Assembly: GCA_045640525.1 (NCBI GenBank)
Contig: JAZUFE010000047.1
Coordinates: 1 to 13,290, forward strand
Direction: 5' to 3'
Source: JAILLW01 sp045640525
Lineage (GTDB): Bacteria > Bacillota > Clostridia > Lachnospirales > Lachnospiraceae
DNA length: 13,290 bases
Shown here piece after piece: positions 1 through 6,904 of this stretch; the stretch's first letter is position 1; each line of letters opens with the position of its first letter. A program made the translations under genes and the position numbers. Under the pieces are notes generated by a model. That model saw only the letters and a list, made by a program, of their open reading frames with translations. It made no database searches and was not told where the DNA came from.

Positions 1-35
1 CAAAAACAGCCACCGTCTTTCGACAGTGGCTGTTT
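1..35 (-). terminator. Intrinsic terminator downstream of the serine hydrolase gene
   Basis: Positions 4-13 (AAACAGCCAC) pair perfectly with 26-35. After one C/A mismatch, 15-17 pair with 22-24 around a TTTC loop. Read on the minus strand the stem is followed by TTTTTG, a short U-tract. It lies about 120 nt beyond the stop codon of the minus-strand gene at 158-1141. The space 36-157 holds nothing else I can recognise. Confidence 0.75.
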
Positions 36-157
36 ACAATCAAATTAACCTTACCTCTGCCTCTTGCACATATGCAGCATCCTGCTATCAGGTTACATTT
101 TTGCTCATCATATGTATTATCGGCTGAATCCGGTATTTTATTAAGCTAATTCTTTTA

Positions 158-1141
158 TTACACATGCAATATATGTTTCTCGATAAACTCGACTCTGTCG
201 AATATTCTCGGTTTGAAGGTCCCGGTTATTCCTACTGCAACGCCTTCGTCCTTATTCACATATATCACATTTCCGCCATCACCAATGGCCGCAATTACGT
301 CACGATCGTCAAATGGTCTGTACCAAAGATATCCATAGCTCATATATCCAAATCTCTCGCCAAGTTTTTGATGAGCTGCTGTCATCTCGATAAGCCACTT
401 GCTTGAAACGACTCTTTTTCCCATATACTGTCCATCATTCAATATCATATCACCGATTTGGGCAAGATCCCGCGCTGACATGCATAGTCCCCAGCCTGCG
501 GTAACTGTATTACACGGGTCTGAATACCACTCATTCTTTCTTGGTTTCTTGCTCATCAGATAATCAAATTGGTCTTCCTTGGAACTGTCTCCATGAATAC
601 AATGCGTTGGAATGTTCAAAGGTGAAAACAATACCTCATTTGCCCAATCAATACACTTTTTCCCGGTTGCATTCTCCAAAACACCTGCGAGAATTTGAAT
701 TCCCAGCGTACTGTACTTGAACTCTCCGGTTACTCCGCTACGTCCTCCAAGCAGATCAAGTGCTGCCTTTGTCCAGTCCCGGGAAGTACATACCTTGGTC
801 CATGGCTCCGAACGATACTTATATGGTGCAGTCATCGTAAGAAGATGGCGTAGCGTGACATCATATATTGTCTTTTCGCCTCTTTTGACATTGTAGTTTG
901 GGAAGAACTCCGGAATTTTCGCATCGACATTCGATATAAATCCCTTATCAATCGCTATGCCGGTCAGTAACGCCATAACTCCCTTGGTAACAGATGCAAT
1001 ATGAACCGCATCCGATTCTGAGTATCCGGGTTTGCAAAATACAGCCTCTTCACTTCCGTCTCTAATGACATGAATTTGGCATATGTTGCTCTCGTTTCCT
1101 TTGCTCGTACTAATTAATTCACTGATTTTTTCTTTATTCAC
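158..1141 (-). CDS. Serine hydrolase, beta-lactamase / penicillin-binding-protein fold (class C-like)
   Basis: This 327-residue protein of the beta-lactamase-related family (PF00144 type) probably hydrolyses an ester or amide bond through an active-site serine; the substrate is unknown. The SxxK motif is S50-V-T-K53. The second motif is Y143-S-T, where classical members have Y-x-N. A glycine-rich third box, G287-D-G-G-N, sits where K/H-T-G would be. The TAGWGLCMSARDLAQIG stretch (about 214-230) is typical of these esterase-like proteins. No signal peptide or membrane anchor is visible, so it probably acts in the cytoplasm, whereas many relatives are exported. The GTG start is chosen because AAGAGG lies 7 nt upstream. 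The neighbouring transporter ends 108 nt upstream, and a promoter-like pair lies in that gap, so the gene is probably transcribed alone up to the terminator at 1-35. Confidence 0.85.
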   Translation of the reverse strand: MNKEKISELISTSKGNESNICQIHVIRDGSEEAVFCKPGYSESDAVHIASVTKGVMALLTGIAIDKGFISNVDAKIPEFFPNYNVKRGEKTIYDVTLRHLLTMTAPYKYRSEPWTKVCTSRDWTKAALDLLGGRSGVTGEFKYSTLGIQILAGVLENATGKKCIDWANEVLFSPLNIPTHCIHGDSSKEDQFDYLMSKKPRKNEWYSDPCNTVTAGWGLCMSARDLAQIGDMILNDGQYMGKRVVSSKWLIEMTAAHQKLGERFGYMSYGYLWYRPFDDRDVIAAIGDGGNVIYVNKDEGVAVGITGTFKPRIFDRVEFIEKHILHV

Positions 1142-1164
1142 GTTTTTACCTCTTTAGATGGATT

Positions 1165-1174
1165 TGGACGTCCA
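1165..1174. repeat. Perfect 10-bp palindrome in the 5' leader of the serine hydrolase gene
   Basis: TGGACGTCCA is a perfect palindrome between the predicted -10 box and the ribosome binding site. Its position would suit a repressor operator, but the palindrome is short and this is only a guess. Confidence 0.3.
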
Positions 1175-1181
1175 TATAAGG

Positions 1182-1210
1182 ATGGTAAATTGATTAAAAA
1201 TTGATTTCAA
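1182..1210 (-). promoter_or_regulatory. Putative sigma-A promoter for the serine hydrolase
   Basis: On the minus strand there is a -35 box TTGAAA (1205-1210, 5 of 6 consensus bases) and a -10 box TACCAT (1182-1187, 4 of 6), with an ideal 17-nt spacer. The expected start site leaves a leader of about 35 nt before the GTG codon. Confidence 0.45.
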
Positions 1211-1249
1211 GTACTTTTTTTACCTGTCTTTTGAAGTGCATGGCAATAA

Positions 1250-2605
1250 TTACAAGCTCGTAATAAACGGTGTCAGCAATATGATTATCATGAATACCGG
1301 GCATACTGCCAGGACCATAGCTCTGAACAGTTTTTTTGTTTTCATTTTATGGCCACCGGATTCAACTTCCTCCTCAACAAACACAGTTTTCGCAAAATAC
1401 CCGATAAGTATGCAAGTCAGCAAAGATACAATCGGCATTATTATGTTATTTGAAATAAAGTCATAGAAATCCAGAAATTGATATCCAAAAATAGTAACAC
1501 CTGACCAATTGCTGTAGCCAAGTACCGATGTCATACCCAAAACCACAAGAACAATGAAGCATACTATCGTAGCTTTGATACGCTTCATGTTAAATTTCTC
1601 CATAATAATCGAAACCATCGTTTCGAACAGCGAAATAGAAGAAGTCAAAGCAGCAAGTGCCACCAATATAAAGAATGCGCTTCCGACAATCTGTCCGCCC
1701 ACCATCGAATTAAATACTTTCGGCAAGGTTACAAACATAAGGCTCGGACCTGCATTAAGTGCACTTGCATCACCACCGGAGAATGCAAATACGCTCGGCA
1801 CGATTATAAGTCCGGCCAGAATGGCAACAAGTGTATCAAAGAAGCTAATCTGTCTTACAGAGCTTTCAACCGAATCTTCTTTTCGCATATAGGAACCGTA
1901 TGTAACCATAATTCCCATTGCCAAAGACATCGAATAGAACATCTGCCCCATCGCCGCAACTACAGTCTTTAATAAAAATCCGAGTGAGAAATCGTCAAAT
2001 GAAGGCAAGAAATAGTACTTAACTCCGGCAGAAGCGCCCGGAATCGTCATCGTATAAACCGCAATACCTATAGTAATGATTATTAGCACCGGCATAAGAA
2101 TTTTGCTCACGGTTTCGATACCCTTCTTAACTCCAAGCAATACAACCATGGCAGTAATCACCGCGAACACTGCGAAGAATACCGTCGGGGAGGCTGTCTG
2201 TCCGATGAACGATGAAAAATAGCCATCTTCAACCGCGCCCTTATTTCCGTCACCTGTTATGAATACAACAAGATACTTAAGTACCCATCCTCCTATTACG
2301 CAGTAATACGGCGTAATTATGAAAGGAACCAAAGATGCAATCGGACCCAAAAATGCGAATCGCTTGTCGGTTGCCTTGTATGCTCCGATTACCGACTTAC
2401 CGGTTCTTCTTCCGAGTGAAATTTCAACCGTCATCAGCGCATAGCCAAACGTCAGCGCCAAAATAATATAAACAATTAAAAACAGGCCGCCTCCGTATTT
2501 TGCTGCCAAATATGGGAATCTCCATATATTTCCCAATCCGACCGCAGAACCGGCTGCCGCCATAATGAATCCTAAAACACTTCCAAAATTTTCCTTTTTT
2601 TCCAT
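1250..2605 (-). CDS. Sodium-dependent transporter, NSS/SNF family
   Basis: This is a neurotransmitter:sodium symporter family member, a Na+-coupled importer usually of amino acids or related amines, located in the cytoplasmic membrane. TM1 carries the family signature AAAGSAVGLGNIWRFPYL (about 16-33), whose unwound part binds Na+ and substrate. VEISLGRRTGKS (60-71), the TM6-like segment YSMSLAMGIMVTYGSY (224-239) and the TM8 Na2-site segment ALTSSISLFE (319-328) align with LeuT landmarks. At 451 residues and about 11 predicted helices it is the size of the short bacterial members (MhsT, Tyt1). I start at the ATG ending at 2605 because GGGGA lies 5 nt upstream and relatives begin just before the GSxLGF segment. 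An in-frame ATG at 2641 would add 12 residues, but its only purine-rich site directly abuts the codon. Substrate cannot be told from sequence. The gene diverges from the helix-turn-helix gene at 2914. Confidence 0.92.
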   Translation of the reverse strand: MEKKENFGSVLGFIMAAAGSAVGLGNIWRFPYLAAKYGGGLFLIVYIILALTFGYALMTVEISLGRRTGKSVIGAYKATDKRFAFLGPIASLVPFIITPYYCVIGGWVLKYLVVFITGDGNKGAVEDGYFSSFIGQTASPTVFFAVFAVITAMVVLLGVKKGIETVSKILMPVLIIITIGIAVYTMTIPGASAGVKYYFLPSFDDFSLGFLLKTVVAAMGQMFYSMSLAMGIMVTYGSYMRKEDSVESSVRQISFFDTLVAILAGLIIVPSVFAFSGGDASALNAGPSLMFVTLPKVFNSMVGGQIVGSAFFILVALAALTSSISLFETMVSIIMEKFNMKRIKATIVCFIVLVVLGMTSVLGYSNWSGVTIFGYQFLDFYDFISNNIIMPIVSLLTCILIGYFAKTVFVEEEVESGGHKMKTKKLFRAMVLAVCPVFMIIILLTPFITSL

Positions 2606-2664
2606 TGCTTTCCCCAATATTGATTCCGGGATTCTTTCCATCCCTGTATTTTTATAATTTAATA

Positions 2665-2673
2665 ATTATAGCA
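2665..2673 (-). promoter_or_regulatory. Extended -10 promoter for the NSS transporter
   Basis: On the minus strand TGC-TATAAT forms a consensus -10 box with an upstream TGn extension; no good -35 hexamer is seen 17 nt away. Transcription would start near 2658, giving a leader of about 50 nt to the preferred ATG. This also argues against the ATG at 2641, which would lie only about 17 nt from the start. Confidence 0.5.
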
Positions 2674-2715
2674 TATATACCACCCCAATTGCACAATCTC
2701 AAAAACATATATACC
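2672..2715. repeat. Direct repeat CATATATACC in the transporter promoter region
   Basis: The 10-mer CATATATACC occurs at 2672-2681 and again at 2706-2715, 34 bp apart (about three helical turns). The first copy overlaps the extended -10 region of the transporter promoter. It may be a pair of regulator sites or simple AT-rich coincidence. The rest of the gene-free stretch 2606-2913 shows only promoter-like boxes. Confidence 0.35.
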
Positions 2716-2801
2716 TCTTTGGGACTTTTTCTCTAATATTCGGCGTATTTACGTCCAACGAAGCTGATTTGTAAAATGTATAACATCAATCATAAAAATA
2801 A

Positions 2802-2810
2802 TGTTACAAT
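2802..2810 (+). promoter_or_regulatory. Possible extended -10 for the helix-turn-helix gene
   Basis: TG-T-TACAAT is a 5-of-6 -10 box with a TGn extension; no convincing -35 is present. It would give a leader of about 95 nt before the ATG at 2914. Confidence 0.3.
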
Positions 2811-2913
2811 AATTACGAAATGTGGAGCTTTAGCCGAATATCAGATTTGCTTTAAGAAAACAAAGAAATATGTCGACGAAGTCGGCATGACTATCGGAGG
2901 AAATATATACACT

Positions 2914-3411
2914 ATGGGTAGAAAATCCACCAAGGAAAATAAAAATATATATCAGACAAGTCGTGAAAACCTTGAACTTACCAGAGAAGCTGCTGCCGAA
3001 AAGCTTCAATTCATTTCCGCAGATCGAATTGAAAAAATAGAAAGTGAAAAGACTCTTCCGCACCCGGAAGAGATTCTTGCCATGGCCGATTGTTACAAGA
3101 ATCCTTCCATTTGCAATTATTTTTGTTCAAACATCTGTCCGATAGGACGGGAATACGTACCGGAAGTTAAATCAAAGGATTTGGCCCAGGTCACTTTGGA
3201 GATGGTTGTGACCTTAAATAATCTCGTCAAAGAACGGGACCGACTTTTGGAAATCACCGTTGACGGCAAGATATCCGATGATGAGCTTAGCGATTTTATC
3301 AACATCAAAGATGAACTCGAAAAAATGTCACTCACTATAGATTCACTCAAGCTATGGGTTAACAACTCAATAGCTGCCGGTGAACTCGATAAGAGCTCCT
3401 TTGAAAAATAG
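2914..3411 (+). CDS. Helix-turn-helix (XRE-like) domain protein
   Basis: This 165-residue soluble protein resembles a family widespread in Lachnospiraceae, judged from memory of the N-terminus MGRKSTKENKN. Residues about 12-60 read as an XRE/Cro-like helix-turn-helix (SRENLELTREAAAEKL, then ISADRIEKIESEKTLPHPEE). A cysteine-containing segment CNYFCSNICPIG follows (about 67-78); its four cysteines could bind metal. The C-terminal half is charged and helical (KDLAQVTLEMVVTLNNLVKE and after), probably a coiled coil for self-association. The ORF stays open upstream to an ATG at 2776, but the added 46 residues have no ribosome site and look unlike protein. I therefore use the ATG at 2914, with GGAGG at 2896-2900; the 13-nt spacing is long. 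The regulated target is unknown. The gene diverges from the transporter. Confidence 0.75.
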   Translation: MGRKSTKENKNIYQTSRENLELTREAAAEKLQFISADRIEKIESEKTLPHPEEILAMADCYKNPSICNYFCSNICPIGREYVPEVKSKDLAQVTLEMVVTLNNLVKERDRLLEITVDGKISDDELSDFINIKDELEKMSLTIDSLKLWVNNSIAAGELDKSSFEK

Positions 3412-3419
3412 CATCTGTA

Positions 3420-3644
3420 CTATACAGCTTTTACAATCAGGCCGATTATTGCTCCGACGCCCACAATCAAAACTATAGGCAATGCTACAAATGCGAGTCC
3501 GAAACCTACTACAGCGAGGATTCCTATCAACAGGAAACCCACGAAGCCTATCGCAGCTCCAAAAACTTTACCGCACAATCTAAATATCAATCCACAGGCT
3601 TTAAACACCAAGCAGAGTAATAGTATAGTAATTAAAATTCCCAT
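3420..3644 (-). CDS. Small hydrophobic membrane protein of unknown function
   Basis: This 74-residue protein is almost entirely hydrophobic. Its first helix is about 2-24 and one or two Gly/Val-rich helices cover about 30-74, with only a few Arg/Lys residues between (FRLCGKVFG). I do not recognise the family. The start is fixed by AAAGGAG at 3652-3658, 7-8 nt upstream of this ATG; a longer reading from 3662 would place that ribosome site inside the gene. It ends 8 nt from the stop of the convergent helix-turn-helix gene, with no clear terminator between them. A TATAAT box on the minus strand at 3686-3691 may drive it. Confidence 0.65.
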   Translation of the reverse strand: MGILITILLLCLVFKACGLIFRLCGKVFGAAIGFVGFLLIGILAVVGFGLAFVALPIVLIVGVGAIIGLIVKAV

Positions 3645-3685
3645 GTAATTCACTCCTTTCAAACCAACTGTCAGGTTATGATTGA

Positions 3686-3691
3686 ATTATA
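3686..3691 (-). promoter_or_regulatory. -10 box (TATAAT) for the small membrane protein gene
   Basis: A perfect minus-strand TATAAT lies 42 nt upstream of the ATG. No clear -35 hexamer is seen at the usual distance. Confidence 0.3.
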
Positions 3692-3725
3692 TCTTTATTC
3701 TTGGGGTGCATACATATACAATACT

Positions 3726-3749
3726 GCAAAATAGAAATGTCTATTTTGC
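3726..3749. repeat. Perfect 10-bp inverted repeat with 4-nt loop, between divergent genes
   Basis: GCAAAATAGA (3726-3735) pairs with TCTATTTTGC (3740-3749) around AATG. Neither side has a U-tract, so it is not an ordinary terminator. It lies between the divergent genes at 3420-3644 and 3812-4600, where an operator for either promoter would fit. Confidence 0.6.
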
Positions 3750-3755
3750 TCTAAT

Positions 3756-3779
3756 CAGCAAATATTACACAGCAAATAT
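3756..3779. repeat. Direct repeat CAGCAAATAT, period 14 bp
   Basis: CAGCAAATAT occurs at 3756-3765 and 3770-3779, just after the inverted repeat at 3726-3749 and about 35 bp before the ATG of the zinc-ribbon gene. It may be a tandem regulator site. Confidence 0.45.
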
Positions 3780-3811
3780 ATATTGTGTTCGTATAACAAC
3801 GGAGGAAAACC

Positions 3812-4600
3812 ATGTTCTGTCCAAAATGTGGCAAGCAACTGCAAAATGATCTGAATTTCTGTACACGATGCGGTACAAAGATAGAGACAGTCGACACCAA
3901 AAGCAAGAAAAAAGTCAGTAAAAAGATTGTCCGATTACTTATTGCTGCTTGCACCTTATCAGTGTGCATAATTGTATTATGCATACTTTTATACAGAAAT
4001 AGCGAATACCGCAAGTTGGGATTGATCAAATCTGTAACAACATGGGAAGCCAGAGATCGCGAAGCATTTAAAAACAACGACTATTTAACAGACACGGCAC
4101 TCCTTGACAACACGAAGCTGTACTTCGCCGACAAAGATACCATATCGTACTACGATACCGATGCTCTTGAGAACGAGTATTATACCCATTTCAACAAGCT
4201 TCACTCTCCGTCTGATAATGATGGGAATATATATGAATACGAAGGTGACTTGATTGTGTCTGCTACCGGTAATCCTTCCTTGATATTGGAAAGCATTCTT
4301 GGACGCATACCGTATGACCCACGAATCGGTTACGATATTTACTATAACTATTATTGCGAAGATGCGCAGGTGAATTTTAAATACTATAAGGACGGAACCA
4401 TCAAAGACATCGTAATTAAATCTTCACCTTCGGAAATCGATTACGATAAACTTCTTTCCAACTCGCTTGATATATACAAAATTCTTCGTTGCCATTTAGA
4501 ATTTGACGAAAAGGGGCGATTAACCAAAAATGTATACTACCGCATTCAATCCAATTTGTATGATGAGTGTACATATGCAATAACTTACGAATACTATTAA
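3812..4600 (+). CDS. Membrane-anchored zinc-ribbon protein
   Basis: This 262-residue protein has an N-terminal zinc ribbon: C3-x2-C6 and C17-x2-C20, with the CPKCGKxL...FCxxCG pattern of the zinc-ribbon families common in Clostridia. A basic linker (30-39) and one transmembrane helix (about 39-61) follow. About 200 mostly extracytoplasmic residues complete it, rich in Tyr, Asp and Asn, with no domain I recognise (YYNYYCEDAQVNFKYYKDG, about 180-198). The C-terminal part has beta-strand-like repeats of the form FKYYKDGTIKDI and LEFDEKGRLTKN, reminiscent of MORN/YD-type hairpins. The predicted topology is ribbon inside, bulk outside. GGAGG lies 6 nt before the ATG. Function is unknown; proteins of this build are often envelope-stress or surface proteins, but nothing here shows that. 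Confidence 0.8.
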   Translation: MFCPKCGKQLQNDLNFCTRCGTKIETVDTKSKKKVSKKIVRLLIAACTLSVCIIVLCILLYRNSEYRKLGLIKSVTTWEARDREAFKNNDYLTDTALLDNTKLYFADKDTISYYDTDALENEYYTHFNKLHSPSDNDGNIYEYEGDLIVSATGNPSLILESILGRIPYDPRIGYDIYYNYYCEDAQVNFKYYKDGTIKDIVIKSSPSEIDYDKLLSNSLDIYKILRCHLEFDEKGRLTKNVYYRIQSNLYDECTYAITYEYY

Positions 4601-4610
4601 CAAGAAGTAA

Positions 4611-5024
4611 TCAAATATTAACTTCCATATCCGGATTTATTGATTGCGTGATTAAATTTCCCACCTTATACAGAATGTTAACATTCGCAGAATCAATATT
4701 GCTTGAATTGATAATGACCTGTCTGTCACCATCTCGGAATTCAACGCTCACCATTCCGCCCATCAAACCTGCTGCCATCTTGCCTTCATATGACTTAAGA
4801 TTAACTTCTTCAATATAAGCCAATATTTTTTCAACCACCTGAGAATTCGCTTTATAGAAGCGCTCCTGCATCTTACATCCCATAGTTCCCATTGAAGTGT
4901 AAATGATGATTTCGCCTTCCAAAGTTTCATAAACAGTGTTTTCTGTTTCGCTGCCGCCAAATGTCGAAGACATTGAACAATTCCTATACTTTACAATAAT
5001 CTGCTTTCTATCCGCTATATTCAT
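4611..5024 (-). CDS. Unrecognised 137-residue protein
   Basis: A soluble protein without signal peptide or membrane helix. Alternating strands dominate the first half (QIIVKYRNCSMS, GEIIIYTSMGTMG). A helix follows (SQVVEKILAYIEEVNL, about 61-76), then a glycine/methionine-rich turn (MAAGLMGGMVSVEFRDG, about 83-99) and a final strand-helix pair. I know no family for it. AGGGA is spaced 6 nt from the ATG. The upstream neighbour (5095-5361) is separated by a good terminator, so the gene probably needs its own promoter, although read-through is possible. The stop lies 10 nt from that of the convergent zinc-ribbon gene. Confidence 0.7.
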   Translation of the reverse strand: MNIADRKQIIVKYRNCSMSSTFGGSETENTVYETLEGEIIIYTSMGTMGCKMQERFYKANSQVVEKILAYIEEVNLKSYEGKMAAGLMGGMVSVEFRDGDRQVIINSSNIDSANVNILYKVGNLITQSINPDMEVNI

Positions 5025-5052
5025 CGTGATTCCCTATACATCCAAATCAAGC

Positions 5053-5083
5053 AAAAACCGGATAGCAGACGCCACCCGGTTTT
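5053..5083 (-). terminator. Intrinsic terminator after the 88-residue protein gene
   Basis: Positions 5054-5061 (AAAACCGG) pair with 5076-5083. An inner stem 5063-5066 with 5071-5074 (one G-U pair) closes a 4-nt loop. On the minus strand the stem ends in a five-T tract at 5053-5057. It begins 11 nt beyond the stop at 5095. Confidence 0.75.
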
Positions 5084-5094
5084 AAAACTTCACG

Positions 5095-5361
5095 TTAAAT
5101 TATCATCTTGGTTCCGCCCACATCAATTACGTTGGCTTTGAACTGCTGGAACGATGTCTTATCGTTACCTTCCACTTTGTAAACAACACCTTCGACTGTC
5201 TCTCTTCCTGACTTCAGGCTGTTAAACATATTAAGTGCTTCGTCTATTGTCATCAAGTCGGTTGACTTCTTCTCTCCCGTTAAAGTCTCATACTCCAACA
5301 TATACAATTTGTCTGTTGATATTGTAGGTGCACCATTGTCCCAAAAATGCTCGTCTGCCAT
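5095..5361 (-). CDS. Unrecognised 88-residue protein
   Basis: A small acidic soluble protein. The first 40 residues suggest strands (DKLYMLEYETLTGEKKSTDL), then a short helix (TIDEALNMFNSLKSG, about 38-52) and a final strand region ending in TKMII. I know no family; the fold could be a small alpha/beta unit. AGGGGG sits 7 nt before the ATG and a strong terminator follows, so it looks like a single-gene unit. It diverges from the histidine kinase gene, which leaves a shared 5362-5498 promoter region. Confidence 0.7.
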   Translation of the reverse strand: MADEHFWDNGAPTISTDKLYMLEYETLTGEKKSTDLMTIDEALNMFNSLKSGRETVEGVVYKVEGNDKTSFQQFKANVIDVGGTKMII

Positions 5362-5396
5362 ATCTATACCCCCTATTCAAAAATTCTGTTAAAGAC

Positions 5397-5405
5397 ATTG
5401 TATCA
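5397..5405 (-). promoter_or_regulatory. Extended -10 promoter for the 88-residue protein gene
   Basis: On the minus strand TGA-TACAAT is a 5-of-6 -10 box with TGn extension. The implied start near 5390 gives a leader of about 29 nt that contains the AGGGGG ribosome site. Confidence 0.4.
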
Positions 5406-5440
5406 TATTTCCGTGAATTTCGCAGACTTTTTGGTTATAC

Positions 5441-5446
5441 TATAAT
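5441..5446 (+). promoter_or_regulatory. -10 box for the two-component operon
   Basis: A perfect TATAAT lies 53 nt upstream of the preferred ATG of the kinase gene. The -35 position is weak (near TTTCGC), so the promoter may need an activator. Confidence 0.4.
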
Positions 5447-5498
5447 ATATGGTTAGCAATATTGTGTTTTGAAGACAGGAAAGGTGCCAAATCAGCCA

Positions 5499-6887
5499 AT
5501 GAAAGAGAAACCGTTTTCAACAAATTACGGAAAATATATCAGTATCATCATTTCCATGGCGATACTCTCAATTATGCTTGTTATTGCACTAATTACCGTT
5601 TCAAGTGCCGATTTCTCATATTCTGTTTCGCAGGCCTTTGATTTTGGTATCGAAATTTTCGGAATGGTTCTGTGTTTGATATTACTGTACAGTTGCGTTG
5701 TCGAGGCCAAAACCGAACGCCGGACTGTAACGCTTGTGGGGTTAATTGTCATTATCGGAATATCTTTGTTCCTCAATTTGATTGACGGATTCTTCGAAGG
5801 CAATCCCGACTATATCTTTGTCATCAAAGGAATTCGAACACTGACGTATCTGAATGACGACCTGATAGTATGCATATTCTGGCACTTCATTTATGTTGAA
5901 CTTGAAGAGAAGGCATCCAAGCTAAAACTAATGAATCTCATAATCAACGTAATTGTTATATCCAGTATTATTGCCACACTTCTTAATGTGCCGTTCGGAT
6001 TCTTCTTTTCGGTTGAGTCTGACGGAATTGTAATGGAATACTTTTGGGCACTCCTTTCCATTCTTCCGGCACTTATTATCTTTCTGGCAATACTCGGTTG
6101 CATTCTGTATTCAAAGGTTAGTTCCCGTGAAAAACTGGTTCTTCTGTCCTTTGAAATTCTGCCAACCGTCGCAACGATAATACTTCTTTGCGGAATTAAG
6201 CAATCCCTCGTCTATCCTGCCTACCTGTTGTCGGTTATCCTCATTTATATTGAATTCTACGAACGCAGGCGAAGAATTATTGCCAATCAACAAGCCGAAC
6301 TTACCAAGCAAAGCATGGCCTTGTTAATTTCGCAAATCCAACCGCATTTCATCTATAATACATTGACAGCCATAAGTAACATGTGCGTCACCGATCCGAA
6401 GGAGGCCGAAGAAACCACTGTACTGTTTTCACAGTATTTAAGAGGTAATCTTGACTCGCTTTCGTTAGTTGAACCTATTCCTTTTACTCGGGAATTGGAC
6501 CATATCAATATTTATCTTGAACTTGAAAAAAAGCGTTTCAAAGATAAGCTGAACATTGAAATGAATATAAATGCAAAAGATTTTAAAGTTCCGGCATTAT
6601 CGCTTCAACCGATTGTTGAAAACAGTGTTAAGCACGGAATATGCAAGGCAACGAAGCCGGGGCATCTTAGAATTTCTTCTTATCAGGTCGAAAACGGTTT
6701 TCTTGTTGTGATAGAAGATGACGGAGTCGGTTTTGATACTAATGCGCCCCTGCCGAAAGACGGCAAAAATCACGTTGGAATATCAAATGTCAAAAATAGG
6801 TTGGAGAACATGTGTCAAGCCACAATGACAATCGTCAGCAGTCCGGAAAGAGGATGCAGAACCGAGATTCTGTTTCCCGCCGATTAA
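5499..6887 (+). CDS. Sensor histidine kinase, LytS/YehU type (His_kinase + HATPase_c)
   Basis: An integral-membrane sensor kinase of the LytS-like class that probably phosphorylates the response regulator encoded 17 nt downstream. Residues about 14-254 contain seven or eight hydrophobic helices and no large extracellular domain, so the signal is probably sensed in the membrane. The phospho-acceptor motif QIQPHFIYNTL has its histidine at about 283. The ATPase domain shows an N box (LQPIVENSVKHG, Asn about 375), a G1 box (DDGVGFD, about 407-413) and a G2 box (HVGISNVKNRL, about 425-435). The start is uncertain. The ATG at 5499 has AGG about 14 nt upstream, and the same frame offers a GTG at 5484 and a TTG at 5469 with poorer sites. 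The ligand is unknown. Confidence 0.9.
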   Translation: MKEKPFSTNYGKYISIIISMAILSIMLVIALITVSSADFSYSVSQAFDFGIEIFGMVLCLILLYSCVVEAKTERRTVTLVGLIVIIGISLFLNLIDGFFEGNPDYIFVIKGIRTLTYLNDDLIVCIFWHFIYVELEEKASKLKLMNLIINVIVISSIIATLLNVPFGFFFSVESDGIVMEYFWALLSILPALIIFLAILGCILYSKVSSREKLVLLSFEILPTVATIILLCGIKQSLVYPAYLLSVILIYIEFYERRRRIIANQQAELTKQSMALLISQIQPHFIYNTLTAISNMCVTDPKEAEETTVLFSQYLRGNLDSLSLVEPIPFTRELDHINIYLELEKKRFKDKLNIEMNINAKDFKVPALSLQPIVENSVKHGICKATKPGHLRISSYQVENGFLVVIEDDGVGFDTNAPLPKDGKNHVGISNVKNRLENMCQATMTIVSSPERGCRTEILFPAD

Positions 6888-6904
6888 GTATAGGAGTACG
6901 ATTA

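Noticed and set aside
1554..1892. Plus-strand 112-codon open frame
   Set aside because: It lies wholly inside the NSS transporter gene on the opposite strand, whose protein has clear family motifs.
2776..2913. 46-residue N-terminal extension of the helix-turn-helix protein
   Set aside because: There is no ribosome site at the ATG at 2776, the added sequence looks random, and relatives recalled from memory begin at MGRKSTKEN.
3415..3427. CTGTA-CTA-TACAG hairpin between convergent genes as a terminator
   Set aside because: The stem is only 5 bp and AT-rich, overlaps a stop codon, and has only four T residues on one side.
4600..4625. GAAGT/ACTTC dyad after the zinc-ribbon gene
   Set aside because: A weak, mismatched stem with no T-tract; probably chance in AT-rich DNA.
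6812..6904. N-terminal extension of the response regulator
   Set aside because: It overlaps the kinase gene out of frame and lacks a ribosome site; AGGAG precedes the ATG at 6905 and the receiver domain begins there.
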